Source: CAKTOF01 sp964523945 (lineage in GTDB: Bacteria; Bacillota; Clostridia; Oscillospirales; Oscillospiraceae). Taken from it: a DNA stretch of 18,097 nucleotides. Where the stretch lies: the NCBI GenBank assembly GCA_964523945.1, contig CAZGBU010000038.1, positions 1 through 18,097 on the forward strand, in the 5' to 3' direction. Shown one piece after another: positions 6,983-14,512 of the stretch; the first letter of the stretch is position 1, and every line of letters begins with the position of its first letter. A program made the translations under genes and the position numbers. The notes under the pieces are model-generated. The model did not search any database and had not been told where the DNA came from. It saw only the letters and a program-made list of their open reading frames with translations.

Positions 6983-8739
6983 TGCCGTTTGACGCTGTTT
7001 TTCTTCGCGCTGTCGCGGCGGAGCTGACCGAGCGCGCGATCGGTGCGCGCATTGACAAGGTGCTCCAGCCGGCACGCGATACGCTGGTGCTGAACCTGCG
7101 CGGCCACGGCGGCAACGAGCGGCTTCTGATTGCTGTCGGTACAAACCACGCCCGCATCCAGTTTACACGCGCCCAATTCGAAAACCCGGCTTCTCCGCCA
7201 ATGTTCTGCATGCTGCTGCGCAAGCACCTGACCGGTGGACGGATTCTCGCCATTTCGCAGCCGCCGGCCGAGCGTATGCTCGATCTGACCGTCGAGTGCA
7301 CGGACGAGATGGGCGAACGCTCAGAAAAGCATCTGATCGCCGAGCTGATGGGACGCAATTCCAACCTGATCCTGCTCGGCGCCGACGGGCGCATTCTGGA
7401 TTGCCTGCGGCGCGTCGACTATGAGATGTCAGAGCAGCGGCAGGTGCTGCCCGGACTCTACTACCATCTGCCGCCCGGGCAGAACAAACGCGATCCGCTC
7501 GCCGCAGATGCCCTAGCTATCGCCGCGGTGCTCCCCGCCCCCGGCGAACACCGGACGGCCGACAGCTGGCTCGTGCAGACGTTTGCCGGTCTGTCCCCGC
7601 TGGTGTGCCGTGAGCTCTCATTTCGTTTCTGTGGCCAGACCGACCCCGACCTTGCGCTGTGGGATGCGGCGCGGCGCAGTGCGTTCTGCACGCATCTGGC
7701 CGAATCATTTGCCGCGGCGGCAGAGCGGCCGACGCCGTATCTGCTCGTGCGGGACGGACTGGCGGCCGATTTCACCTATCTGCCCATCGCACAGTACGGC
7801 GCCGGCACCGTCTCGCAGCCGTTTGACAGCTTTTCTGCGCTGCTTGACGCGTTTTACACCGCCCGCGACCAGGCGGCACTGATGCGCCAGAAAAGCCAGG
7901 CGCTTGTGCGCACTGTCACTTCCGCCCGCGACCGCACGGCGCGCAAGCTCGGCAACCAGCGCAAGGAACTCGAGGCCACCCACGGCCGCGAACGGCTGCG
8001 CCAGCTCGGTGACATTGTAATGGCCAATCTGCACAACATGACACGCGGCCAGCTCCGTCTGACCGCCGAGGACTTTTACGACCCGGAGATGAAACCGGTC
8101 GACATCCCGCTCCAGCCGAAACTCTCGCCGCAGCAAAACGCGGCGAAGTACTACAAAGACTACACACGCGCAAAAAATGCGGAGAAATATCTGACGGAGC
8201 AGATTGCATCCGGCGAAGCCGAACTGGATTACCTTTCGAGCGTGCTTGACGCGCTTGGGCGCGCCGAATCAGAGCGCGACCTGGCCGAAATCCGCGCCGA
8301 ACTGACCGCCGGCGGCTATCTTCGCGGCGAGGGACGCAAGAAGCAGGCAAAGCTGCCGCCGTCCAAACCGATAACATTTCGCTCAAGCGAGGGCTTCCTG
8401 ATCCGCGTCGGCCGCAATAACCGGCAAAACGACCAGCTCACGCTTCGCGAGGCACAGCGGTCCGATCTGTGGCTGCATGTGCAGAAGATGAGCGGCAGCC
8501 ATGTCATTGTTGCATGCGACGGGCAGACACCCGGCGAGCAGACCGTGACCGAGGCCGCAATGCTGGCTGCGTACTATTCCGCAGCGCGTGAGGGACAGAA
8601 TGTCCCCGTCGACTACACGCCGGTCCGGTATGTCAAGAAGCCGGCCGGCGCAAAGCCTGGCATGGTGATCTATACGACCTATTCCACCGCCTATGTCACG
8701 CCGGATCCCGCGCTGGCCGATCGTCTGCGCACCTCATAA
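6982..8739 (+). CDS. rqcH: NFACT-family ribosome quality control factor RqcH (Rqc2/NEMF homologue)
   Basis: A 585-residue protein with the full bacterial NFACT layout: NFACT-N (about 1-200, with IGARIDKVLQP, FCMLLRKHL and LMGRNSNLILL), a helix-hairpin-helix and long coiled-coil middle region (about 205-455, charged and rich in Arg/Glu), and an NFACT-R domain (about 463-575, with SDLWLHVQKMSGSHVI and the end GMVIYTTYSTAYVTPDP). RqcH binds the obstructed 50S subunit and recruits Ala-tRNA to add C-terminal alanine tails that mark stalled peptides for degradation. Older annotations call it fibronectin-binding protein (FbpA/PavA). Residues 97-98 are Glu-Arg where Bacillus RqcH has the functionally essential Asp-Arg. 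GGAGGTG inside the end of mrnC serves as its Shine-Dalgarno. The stop runs straight into a bidirectional terminator. Confidence 0.93.
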   Translation: MPFDAVFLRAVAAELTERAIGARIDKVLQPARDTLVLNLRGHGGNERLLIAVGTNHARIQFTRAQFENPASPPMFCMLLRKHLTGGRILAISQPPAERMLDLTVECTDEMGERSEKHLIAELMGRNSNLILLGADGRILDCLRRVDYEMSEQRQVLPGLYYHLPPGQNKRDPLAADALAIAAVLPAPGEHRTADSWLVQTFAGLSPLVCRELSFRFCGQTDPDLALWDAARRSAFCTHLAESFAAAAERPTPYLLVRDGLAADFTYLPIAQYGAGTVSQPFDSFSALLDAFYTARDQAALMRQKSQALVRTVTSARDRTARKLGNQRKELEATHGRERLRQLGDIVMANLHNMTRGQLRLTAEDFYDPEMKPVDIPLQPKLSPQQNAAKYYKDYTRAKNAEKYLTEQIASGEAELDYLSSVLDALGRAESERDLAEIRAELTAGGYLRGEGRKKQAKLPPSKPITFRSSEGFLIRVGRNNRQNDQLTLREAQRSDLWLHVQKMSGSHVIVACDGQTPGEQTVTEAAMLAAYYSAAREGQNVPVDYTPVRYVKKPAGAKPGMVIYTTYSTAYVTPDPALADRLRTS

Positions 8740-8773
8740 AAAAGTCCGCCTGTCTGGGACAGGCGGACTTTTT
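8738..8773. terminator. Bidirectional terminator between rqcH and the lipid kinase gene
   Basis: A perfect 11-bp stem (8744-8754 with 8758-8768) around the 3-nt loop TGG is flanked by six A on the left (8738-8743) and five T on the right (8769-8773). It therefore works as a U-tract terminator in both directions. It overlaps the final bases of both converging genes, which are only 33 nt apart. Confidence 0.93.
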
Positions 8774-9675
8774 CAGGATTCCGTTGATTCCGGCACCATG
8801 ATCCGAATCGCATGGTGTTTGTTTTCAATGACAGCATGGCGCACCGTGCCGCCATATTCCCCATCGAGCGTCCATGGCACATCCTCGTCAAACTCCAGTG
8901 TGCCGGCACTCGTTTTGAAAAACCGGAAATACTCGCTGGAAAAATCCTGCCGCAGCACGGCGCTGAGCATCGCGCTGAAATCCATCAGATTTTTCACCTT
9001 ACGAATGAGAATGAATTCGGAGAGTCCATCGTCGAGCTGCACCTCCGCATTTCCGGTGATTTTGAAACCGCCGACACTTGTTGCATTGAGCACCATGCCC
9101 AGGATCACTTCGTCTTCTTCCCAGGCGCCGTCATGAAAAAAGCGCACATGATATGGACGGATCTCCGTCAGGCTCCGGATCCCCTCCAGAATATAGGCGG
9201 CACGGCCAAGCGCCTGCTTCTGGCTCTGCGGCGTGGCGTAGGCCACCGCAGTAAATGCCCCGAACGCAGCGACATAGGTGTAGTACCGGTCGTTGAACTT
9301 CCCAACGTCACAGGTAAACTCGCGTCCTTCTGCCGCAACTCTGGCTGCGTCGACCAGATTGCGCGGCAGCCGGAGCGATGAAGCAAAATCATTGACCGTT
9401 CCCTCCGCCAGGAAGCCGACCGTGGGGGGATTCTCAATGGACATAATGCCTGCAAGCATTTCGTTGAACGTCCCGTCGCCGCCGCAGCAGATAATCCGCT
9501 CGTATTCCGCGCCGTATTCCTGAATAAAACGGGTAATCTCCTTCGGCGCGCGCGACGGGTGCGTCACCACGTCAAACCCGGCTGCTGTAAAGATATCCAG
9601 CACCGGCATCAGGCAGCTTTTGATCTCACCCTTACCGGCATTTGGATTGATCAGAAAGAGCATTTTCCTGCGCAT
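8773..9675 (-). CDS. Diacylglycerol-kinase-family lipid kinase (YegS/DgkB/BmrU type)
   Basis: A 300-residue soluble or membrane-associated lipid kinase. Seen: the phosphate-binding start LFLINPNAGKG (6-16), CGGDGTFNEML with GGDGT at 65-69, EGTVNDFA (91-98), DDGLSE (215-220) and the C-terminal LDGE with Glu273, all in the order found in the DAGK catalytic family. Members phosphorylate diacylglycerol in lipoteichoic-acid/phospholipid recycling, or other lipids; the substrate cannot be told from sequence. I chose the ATG at 9675, with GGGAGG 8 nt upstream. In-frame GTG/ATG codons at 9702/9699 overlap the stop of the foldase gene and lack a good ribosome binding site. It lies 23 nt after the foldase gene, probably in the same transcript, and both would act at the membrane. 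Confidence 0.88.
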   Translation of the reverse strand: MRRKMLFLINPNAGKGEIKSCLMPVLDIFTAAGFDVVTHPSRAPKEITRFIQEYGAEYERIICCGGDGTFNEMLAGIMSIENPPTVGFLAEGTVNDFASSLRLPRNLVDAARVAAEGREFTCDVGKFNDRYYTYVAAFGAFTAVAYATPQSQKQALGRAAYILEGIRSLTEIRPYHVRFFHDGAWEEDEVILGMVLNATSVGGFKITGNAEVQLDDGLSEFILIRKVKNLMDFSAMLSAVLRQDFSSEYFRFFKTSAGTLEFDEDVPWTLDGEYGGTVRHAVIENKHHAIRIMVPESTES

Positions 9676-9698
9676 GTCCGCCGCCTCCCGGTTCTGCA

Positions 9699-11453
9699 TC
9701 ACTCTGCCCGCGTCCCATCCGCCGTGGATGCATCGTCCGCAGGATCGTCGACTGTTTCATCTTCGGCTGTCTCGCCGGTTGCTCCCGCTTCAGCTGTCTC
9801 GTCTGCTGCGGTGTCATCCGTCCCTGCCGCATCGTCTGTATCGCCTGTATCGTCCGTCTCTTCCTCCGCTGCATAGATGCCGGGCGGGTCAAGCAGCACA
9901 ACCTGCTCCAGGTCGATCTCGGAATCGTCGCCCTCCATCAGCTCGGAGAAAAATGTGTTGTATGCCTCGTCGAGCATCGCCTCCTGCGTCACCTGCACCC
10001 AATATGGCGTATCACAGTAGCTGACAAAGTAGATCAGATGATACCCATAGCTCGTCTCAACGATTTCGACATCACCGGGCTGGCGCGACTCGTCAAAGCA
10101 CCAGGCGTCAAATTCCTCTACCATCTCGCCGGGATAGACCTCTTCATACAGCCCGCCGTTGGCATACGAACCGGCATCGTCGGAATTCAGATACGCCAGA
10201 TTGCCGAACGAGTCTTCGGTCGCCTCGTCGGAGAGCCACTCGTCGTACAGCGCCTCGATCTCCTCGCGCGCTGCGGCCATCGCTGCTTCCTCCGCGGCTG
10301 CGGTCGCCTCTTCATCGACATTGCCGTCCGCGTCGAGCACGTCCTCAACCGCCTCCGGCTGGATCAGAATGTGGCGCACATTGACCATCAGCCGGTCATC
10401 CTTTTCAACGCCGAGCGCATCGGCATTCTCGTCGTAGTAGTCGCTGATTTCCTCGTCGGTGTAGACGAAGCTGTTGTAGACCATATCGTCATAGGTGAGC
10501 GCCGTGTAGTAGTCCGTCATGAATTCGTAATAGCTTTCATAGTCGGCCATGGCGCCGTAATACTCCTGCAGATAGGCGTCGACGGACGCAAAGCCGCCTT
10601 CTTCCGCGGCACTCTGCAGCGTCTGCTCGAGCGTATCAAGCGCCTCCTGCGTCTCATCCGGCAGGGTGAAGTTCTCTGCCTGCGCGCGCTGGCCAAGCAG
10701 GGTGAACTGTGCAAATGATGTCACAGCATTGTTGATAAAATACTCCTGCCAGCTCATCGATTCGTCAAAATAGCAGGCCTGCTCATCCAGCGGCGCCGTT
10801 GTGTCGATCAGGCCATAGTAATAGACATAGATATAATAAGCGTTAAGGAACGAGCTGTACGAATACCAATAGTAGTACGCCAGCATCTGGTTGGTCAGTT
10901 CCTTGCCGGCGCAGGTCGCAACGACGGCGTATTTCTGCGCATCGGTCACATCGGCCGGGTCCCAGGTATACGACGGGTACTCAATGACGGACTCTGTCCC
11001 CGTCTGGCCGTCTTCCGTTGTGTCCGTGGTGCCCTCGGTATCCGTTGTCTGTTCATCGGCATCGGCCGAGAGGGACGCGTCCGGATCAGCCGTGTCTTCC
11101 ACATGCGGCCGGCCCTGGGTGAAATAGACCACAAGGCAGACCGCGATTGCCGCGACGACCAGAAGCGCACCCATCGTAAGCTGACTGGCTGTGCGCTTGC
11201 TGCGCTCCGATCTGTGTTTTTTCTGTTGATCCGGCTGCAAGTCGGCCCGCTGTGACGACGCGCCGTCTTCCGGCTGTGTGAGATCCGCAGACGCAGCGTC
11301 CGCATCCGGCTGCTGCACAGATGGTTCATTCAGCCCATCGTGCTCCGGTTTGACATCGTTATTCTCTGCGGACGCCTCCTGCTTCGCCTGACAGGCGGAG
11401 CAGAGTTCCTGGCCGTCATCGACCGGCGCACCGCAGTTTTTGCAAAAATCCAT
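9699..11453 (-). CDS. Membrane-anchored zinc-ribbon/parvulin peptidyl-prolyl isomerase (PrsA/SurA-like foldase)
   Basis: A 584-residue protein with an unusual layout. Residues 3-22 form a zinc ribbon (Cys4, Cys7, Cys18, Cys21). A hydrophilic linker follows, then a basic patch (79-87) and one membrane helix (about 92-112). The rest should be outside the cell: an acidic Thr/Asp linker (115-155), a SurA-N-like helical part (about 170-345) and a parvulin PPIase domain (about 354-478, starting VNVRHILIQ and ending ETSYGYHLIYFV). The last 55 residues are a low-complexity Asp/Glu/Thr/Ala tail. The parvulin domain is interrupted by an Ala/Glu-rich helix (about 379-400). Residues 193-213 contain 11 tyrosines. 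Such proteins help exported proteins fold; the cytoplasmic zinc ribbon suggests a link to another function. Not lipidated like PrsA. It has its own promoter (11490-11518) and a GAGGT Shine-Dalgarno 10 nt before the ATG, and is followed by the lipid kinase gene. Confidence 0.85.
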   Translation of the reverse strand: MDFCKNCGAPVDDGQELCSACQAKQEASAENNDVKPEHDGLNEPSVQQPDADAASADLTQPEDGASSQRADLQPDQQKKHRSERSKRTASQLTMGALLVVAAIAVCLVVYFTQGRPHVEDTADPDASLSADADEQTTDTEGTTDTTEDGQTGTESVIEYPSYTWDPADVTDAQKYAVVATCAGKELTNQMLAYYYWYSYSSFLNAYYIYVYYYGLIDTTAPLDEQACYFDESMSWQEYFINNAVTSFAQFTLLGQRAQAENFTLPDETQEALDTLEQTLQSAAEEGGFASVDAYLQEYYGAMADYESYYEFMTDYYTALTYDDMVYNSFVYTDEEISDYYDENADALGVEKDDRLMVNVRHILIQPEAVEDVLDADGNVDEEATAAAEEAAMAAAREEIEALYDEWLSDEATEDSFGNLAYLNSDDAGSYANGGLYEEVYPGEMVEEFDAWCFDESRQPGDVEIVETSYGYHLIYFVSYCDTPYWVQVTQEAMLDEAYNTFFSELMEGDDSEIDLEQVVLLDPPGIYAAEEETDDTGDTDDAAGTDDTAADETAEAGATGETAEDETVDDPADDASTADGTRAE

Positions 11454-11489
11454 GGTATGATTACCTCAACTTTCTAGGGAGTGTTGTTT

Positions 11490-11518
11490 ATCATATCACG
11501 TTTGCCGGTATCTTTCAA
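11490..11518 (-). promoter_or_regulatory. Promoter of the foldase-lipid kinase unit (extended -10)
   Basis: On the minus strand, -35 TTGAAA (11513-11518) and -10 TATGAT (11490-11495) are 17 nt apart, with TGA directly before the -10, making an extended -10. The leader is about 30 nt. Confidence 0.75.
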
Positions 11519-11534
11519 CCGAAAAGTGCCTGTC

Positions 11535-11566
11535 TGCACGCAGCGGTTGTATTTGTGCACGCAGCG
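11535..11566 (+). repeat. 11-bp direct repeat over the deoB promoter, candidate operator
   Basis: TGCACGCAGCG occurs at 11535-11545 and again at 11556-11566, exactly 21 bp (two helical turns) apart. The first copy ends just before the deoB -35 and the second fills the spacer between -35 and -10. The first copy includes the small palindrome CTGC-AC-GCAG (11534-11543), also found in the MATE-operon promoter. A regulator binding here could block RNA polymerase; the regulator is unknown. Confidence 0.5.
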
Positions 11567-11575
11567 CGGTATAAT
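11547..11575 (+). promoter_or_regulatory. Promoter of deoB
   Basis: A perfect -10 TATAAT (11570-11575) follows a weak -35 TTGTAT (11547-11552) by 17 nt. The weak -35, together with the overlying direct repeat, suggests regulated expression. Divergent from the foldase promoter. Confidence 0.6.
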
Positions 11576-11626
11576 AGCGGCAGCAAACTTTCCCGCGCCG
11601 CCGGCGCGGTTTCCTGAGGTGATCCC

Positions 11627-12787
11627 ATGAAAAAAGCGCTGCTTTTGCTGCTCGACTCCGTCGGCGTCGGCGCGCTGCCCGACGCTGCGGAATACGGCGA
11701 CGCGGGCGCGGCAACCGTTCCGCATGTGCTCGCTGCATTTCCCAACCTTTTGATTCCTCATCTACGCCGGCTGGGCCTGTGCGCAATAGATGGCATGCAC
11801 CAGTTTTCCGGCGGCGAGCCGCTCGAAGCTGTCTGCTGCCGCTGTGCCTCTGTCTCGCGCGGAAAAGACTCCATCGTCGGTCATTGGGAAATCATGGGCG
11901 TCCCAACCAGAACGCCGTTTCTCACGTTTCCGGACGGGTTCCCACCGGCGCTGATCGACGCGTTCTGTGCGCGCTGCGGTCTGGACGGTGTGCTGGGGAA
12001 CTGCGCCGAATCCGGCACGCAGATCATCCAGCGGCTCGGGCCGGCACATCAGGCGACAGGACGGCCCATTGTCTACACCTCTGCCGACAGCGTATTCCAG
12101 ATCGCTGCGCACGAGGACGTTGTTCCGATGGAAACGCTCTACCGCTGGTGTGAGGCCGCGCGCACACTGTTCGACGAAAACGGCACTGGCATCGGCCGCG
12201 TTATCGCCCGCCCATTTATCGGCACGCCCGGGCACTACACCCGCACAGCCCGGCGGCACGACTATGCCGCGGTGCCGCCCGGACAGACCATGCTCGATCT
12301 TTTACAGGCACACGGCATCCCGACGCATGCAGTCGGCAAACCGTTTGATATCTTTGCCGGCCGCGGTTTTTCCTCCTCGGAGAAAACCGTAAACAACGCG
12401 GACGGGCTGGCCAAAACGCTTGCCGCCGTCCGCGCGCGCGAGGGTCTGATCTTTGCAAATATTCTCGACTTCGACATGGTCTGGGGCCACCGCCGGAACG
12501 TCCGCGGCTACGCGAACGGTCTGGCCGAGGTCGACCAGGCACTTCCGGGCCTGATGGAGGCGCTCGGCGACGGGCTGCTGATCGTCACTGCCGACCACGG
12601 CTGCGATCCGACCTGGCGCGGCTCTGACCACACGCGGGAGTATATTCCCGCACTGGTCTGGCACCGCGGCATCGCGCCGCGCAATCTTGGCACACGCCGA
12701 ACCTTCGCCGATATTGGCGCGACGCTGCTGGACTGGTTTCATGCCGGCCCTGCCCCATCCGGTTCTCCCCTCCCGCTGGACGGATAA
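11627..12787 (+). CDS. deoB: Phosphopentomutase
   Basis: A 386-residue member of the alkaline-phosphatase superfamily. DeoB interconverts ribose-1-phosphate and ribose-5-phosphate (and the deoxy forms) in the cytoplasm, feeding sugars from nucleoside breakdown into central metabolism. Seen: LLLLDSVGVGALPDA at the N-terminus with metal ligand Asp10, SRGKDSIVGHWEIMG (77-91), FANILDFDMVWGHRRN, and TADHGCDPTWRGSDHTREY near the end with further metal-binding Asp/His. The length is standard. At the phosphorylated position the usual Thr (GKDT) is Ser82 here. GAGGTGATCCC precedes the ATG. It stands alone, with no purine or pyrimidine nucleoside phosphorylase gene beside it in this window. Confidence 0.96.
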   Translation: MKKALLLLLDSVGVGALPDAAEYGDAGAATVPHVLAAFPNLLIPHLRRLGLCAIDGMHQFSGGEPLEAVCCRCASVSRGKDSIVGHWEIMGVPTRTPFLTFPDGFPPALIDAFCARCGLDGVLGNCAESGTQIIQRLGPAHQATGRPIVYTSADSVFQIAAHEDVVPMETLYRWCEAARTLFDENGTGIGRVIARPFIGTPGHYTRTARRHDYAAVPPGQTMLDLLQAHGIPTHAVGKPFDIFAGRGFSSSEKTVNNADGLAKTLAAVRAREGLIFANILDFDMVWGHRRNVRGYANGLAEVDQALPGLMEALGDGLLIVTADHGCDPTWRGSDHTREYIPALVWHRGIAPRNLGTRRTFADIGATLLDWFHAGPAPSGSPLPLDG

Positions 12788-12805
12788 CGCACTCCCGTGA
12801 ACGGA

Positions 12806-12839
12806 CAGTCCCCGTATGGCCTGCGCCATACGGGGACTG
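12806..12839. repeat. 15-bp perfect inverted repeat (REP-like element)
   Basis: Arms 12806-12820 and 12825-12839 pair perfectly around the loop CTGC. The core ATGGCCTGCGCCAT (12816-12829) recurs at 12975-12988. It lies 18 nt after deoB. No T-run follows on either strand, so it is not a standard rho-independent terminator, although so stable a hairpin may still stop or protect transcripts. It resembles an intergenic repetitive palindrome. Confidence 0.7.
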
Positions 12840-12851
12840 CGGCTTGTTAAG

Positions 12852-12869
12852 AAGTCTCGCAAGACTTTT
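12852..12869 (+). terminator. Possible weak terminator downstream of deoB
   Basis: A 6-bp stem (AAGTCT, 12852-12857, with AGACTT, 12862-12867) with loop CGCA runs into TTTT (12866-12869). The stem is short and AT-rich, so it is only a candidate, but no better site for ending the deoB transcript is seen. Confidence 0.3.
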
Positions 12870-12974
12870 CGGCAGGCTGATCGCGAAAGGGGCCATGACG
12901 GTTCCCTTTTCTATTTTCACTCTCTGTGTACCATTTGGCTGGAGCGGTTTTTGGACCGCCTCAATTCCCATATG

Positions 12975-12988
12975 ATGGCCTGCGCCAT
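12975..12988. repeat. Second, degenerate copy of the intergenic palindrome
   Basis: The 14-bp core ATGGCCTGCGCCAT is identical to that in the element at 12806-12839, 159 bp away, and is likewise followed by a G-run (GCGGGGG). The outer arms no longer pair well. The rest of the 240-nt gap between deoB and the decarboxylase gene holds only a minor GCGGT/ACCGC hairpin near 12945-12960 and no supported gene. Confidence 0.55.
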
Positions 12989-13027
12989 GCGGGGGCCCGC
13001 CGCTCTGTGATCCTGCCTGCCGCAGCG

Positions 13028-14473
13028 CTAGGTCGCAACAACACGGATGGTTGTAAGCGTCTGGTCGGACAGGCCATGCAACGGTATGCCGTCGCGGCGG
13101 CAGCCGTCCACATACCGGACAATCTCCTCCGTCACCACCTCGCCCGGGCACAGGATCGGAATCCCCGGCGGATAGGGCGCGACGGACTCCGCCGCAACAC
13201 AGCCGATGGACGCTGTCCAGCAAACCGCGCGGGATGCGGCAAAAAACGCCTCCCGCGGCGGCATCGCCTGCGGCGGAAACGCCGGCAGCGGCGGCACAGG
13301 GTGCAGCGGCGCGCCGGCTGGCCTCGCCGTTGCCGCACGCACCGCATCACACAGTCGTTTCAGATCTTCATCCGTATTGCCGCCGGTGACCAATGCCATC
13401 ACGTTGCGGTGGTCCGCCAGCTCCGTGTCCACACCCAGCTCGAACAGCCGCCGCTGCAGGGCTATTCCCGTCAGGCCGCGCGCACAGGCGGTAAAGGTCA
13501 GCCGCGTCTCGTCGAGCGCGGCAATACCAGCCTGTCCCACAACCGCGCGACCCAGCACCGAAACGCCGGGATACTGCGCCAGGCACGCCGCCGCACCGCG
13601 TGCGAGTGTGAGAGCGCGCGCCGCAGCGCCCTCCCCACGCAGCGCCAACTCCTGCCGCGCCGCGTCCAGTGACGCCATCAGCAGATACGACGGGCTGGTG
13701 CTCTGCACCAGCTGCAGCGCGCGCGCCACGCGCGCCGGGTCAATCCGGGCCGATCGCAGGTGCAGCATCGACGACTGCGTAAAAGAACCAGCCGTCTTGT
13801 GAATGCTCTGCGTACACAGATCCGCCCCCTGTGAGAGCGCGCCGGGCGGCAGCGCGTCAGAAAAACACAGGTGCGCGCCGTGTGCCTCGTCGACCAGCAG
13901 AACTGCAGCATACCGGTGGCATACCGCTGCAATGCCGGCCACATCGGCGCACAAGCCATAATAGGTCGGACTGACCAGCAGCACCGCGCGTGCGCCGGGG
14001 TGCTCCACCAGCGCCTGCTCGACCGCCGCCGGCGTCACCGCGCCAGACAGATCCCAGGGCGTGAGTGTGTCCGGCATCAGCCAGGCCGGACGCGCGCCGG
14101 CCAGAATCACTCCCATCAGCGCAGATTTGTGCGCATTGCGCGCGACCAGGATCGTCTCACCCGGGTCCACAGCCGACAGAATCATCGCCTCGACGCCGCA
14201 GGTCGTCCCGTTGACCAAGAAGAAGCTGCGTTCTGCACCGAATGCTTCCGCAGCCAACGCCTGCGCCGCAGCAATTACGCCCTCCGGCAAATGCAGATCG
14301 TCCGTCAGTGGTGTCTCTGTCAGGTCATAAGAGAATACATCTGCGCCAAAACGCTCCACCAACACCGGATTGACACCGCGTGCGCCGCGGTGTCCCGGGA
14401 TGCGGAAATACGCCGGGTTTTTCCGGCGATAGGCATCGAGCGCCTCGATCAGCGGCAGACTCGCCTGATCCAT
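13028..14473 (-). CDS. Orn/Lys/Arg-type PLP-dependent decarboxylase
   Basis: A 481-residue fold-type-I PLP enzyme of the bacterial basic amino acid decarboxylase family, short form without the N-terminal wing domain of the inducible enzymes, like Bacillus YaaO/SpeA. Seen: FRIPGHRGARG (23-33), the NGTTCG phosphate/PLP region (88-93), HK (115-116), VDEAHGAH (194-201) with Asp195 and His198 at the cofactor, SIHKTAGSFTQSS with Schiff-base Lys226, and the C-terminal AAESVAPYPPGIPILCPGE (427-445). It would decarboxylate arginine, lysine or ornithine to agmatine, cadaverine or putrescine in the cytoplasm; the substrate is not decided by what I can read. AAAGGAGG lies 9 nt before the ATG. Last gene of the MATE-flavoprotein-decarboxylase unit, 39 nt after the flavoprotein gene, which hints at a linked amine or amino-acid product. 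Confidence 0.9.
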   Translation of the reverse strand: MDQASLPLIEALDAYRRKNPAYFRIPGHRGARGVNPVLVERFGADVFSYDLTETPLTDDLHLPEGVIAAAQALAAEAFGAERSFFLVNGTTCGVEAMILSAVDPGETILVARNAHKSALMGVILAGARPAWLMPDTLTPWDLSGAVTPAAVEQALVEHPGARAVLLVSPTYYGLCADVAGIAAVCHRYAAVLLVDEAHGAHLCFSDALPPGALSQGADLCTQSIHKTAGSFTQSSMLHLRSARIDPARVARALQLVQSTSPSYLLMASLDAARQELALRGEGAAARALTLARGAAACLAQYPGVSVLGRAVVGQAGIAALDETRLTFTACARGLTGIALQRRLFELGVDTELADHRNVMALVTGGNTDEDLKRLCDAVRAATARPAGAPLHPVPPLPAFPPQAMPPREAFFAASRAVCWTASIGCVAAESVAPYPPGIPILCPGEVVTEEIVRYVDGCRRDGIPLHGLSDQTLTTIRVVAT

Positions 14474-14512
14474 ATCTGCCTGCCTCCTTTACCAGAAAAC
14501 TGAGCCGCCCGT

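Noticed and set aside
12806..12839. The 15-bp hairpin as a standard rho-independent terminator
   Set aside because: No run of T follows on either strand and a related copy lies nearby, so it is listed as a repeat.
12788..13027. Remnant gene or insertion sequence in the gap after deoB
   Set aside because: Frames are short and without recognisable protein motifs, and no terminal inverted repeats or target duplications are visible.
14474..14512. Short stem followed by TTTT between the flavoprotein and decarboxylase genes (minus strand)
   Set aside because: Only 4 bp pair (CTGA with TCAG) around a long loop, too weak to be called a terminator; the genes are treated as one unit.
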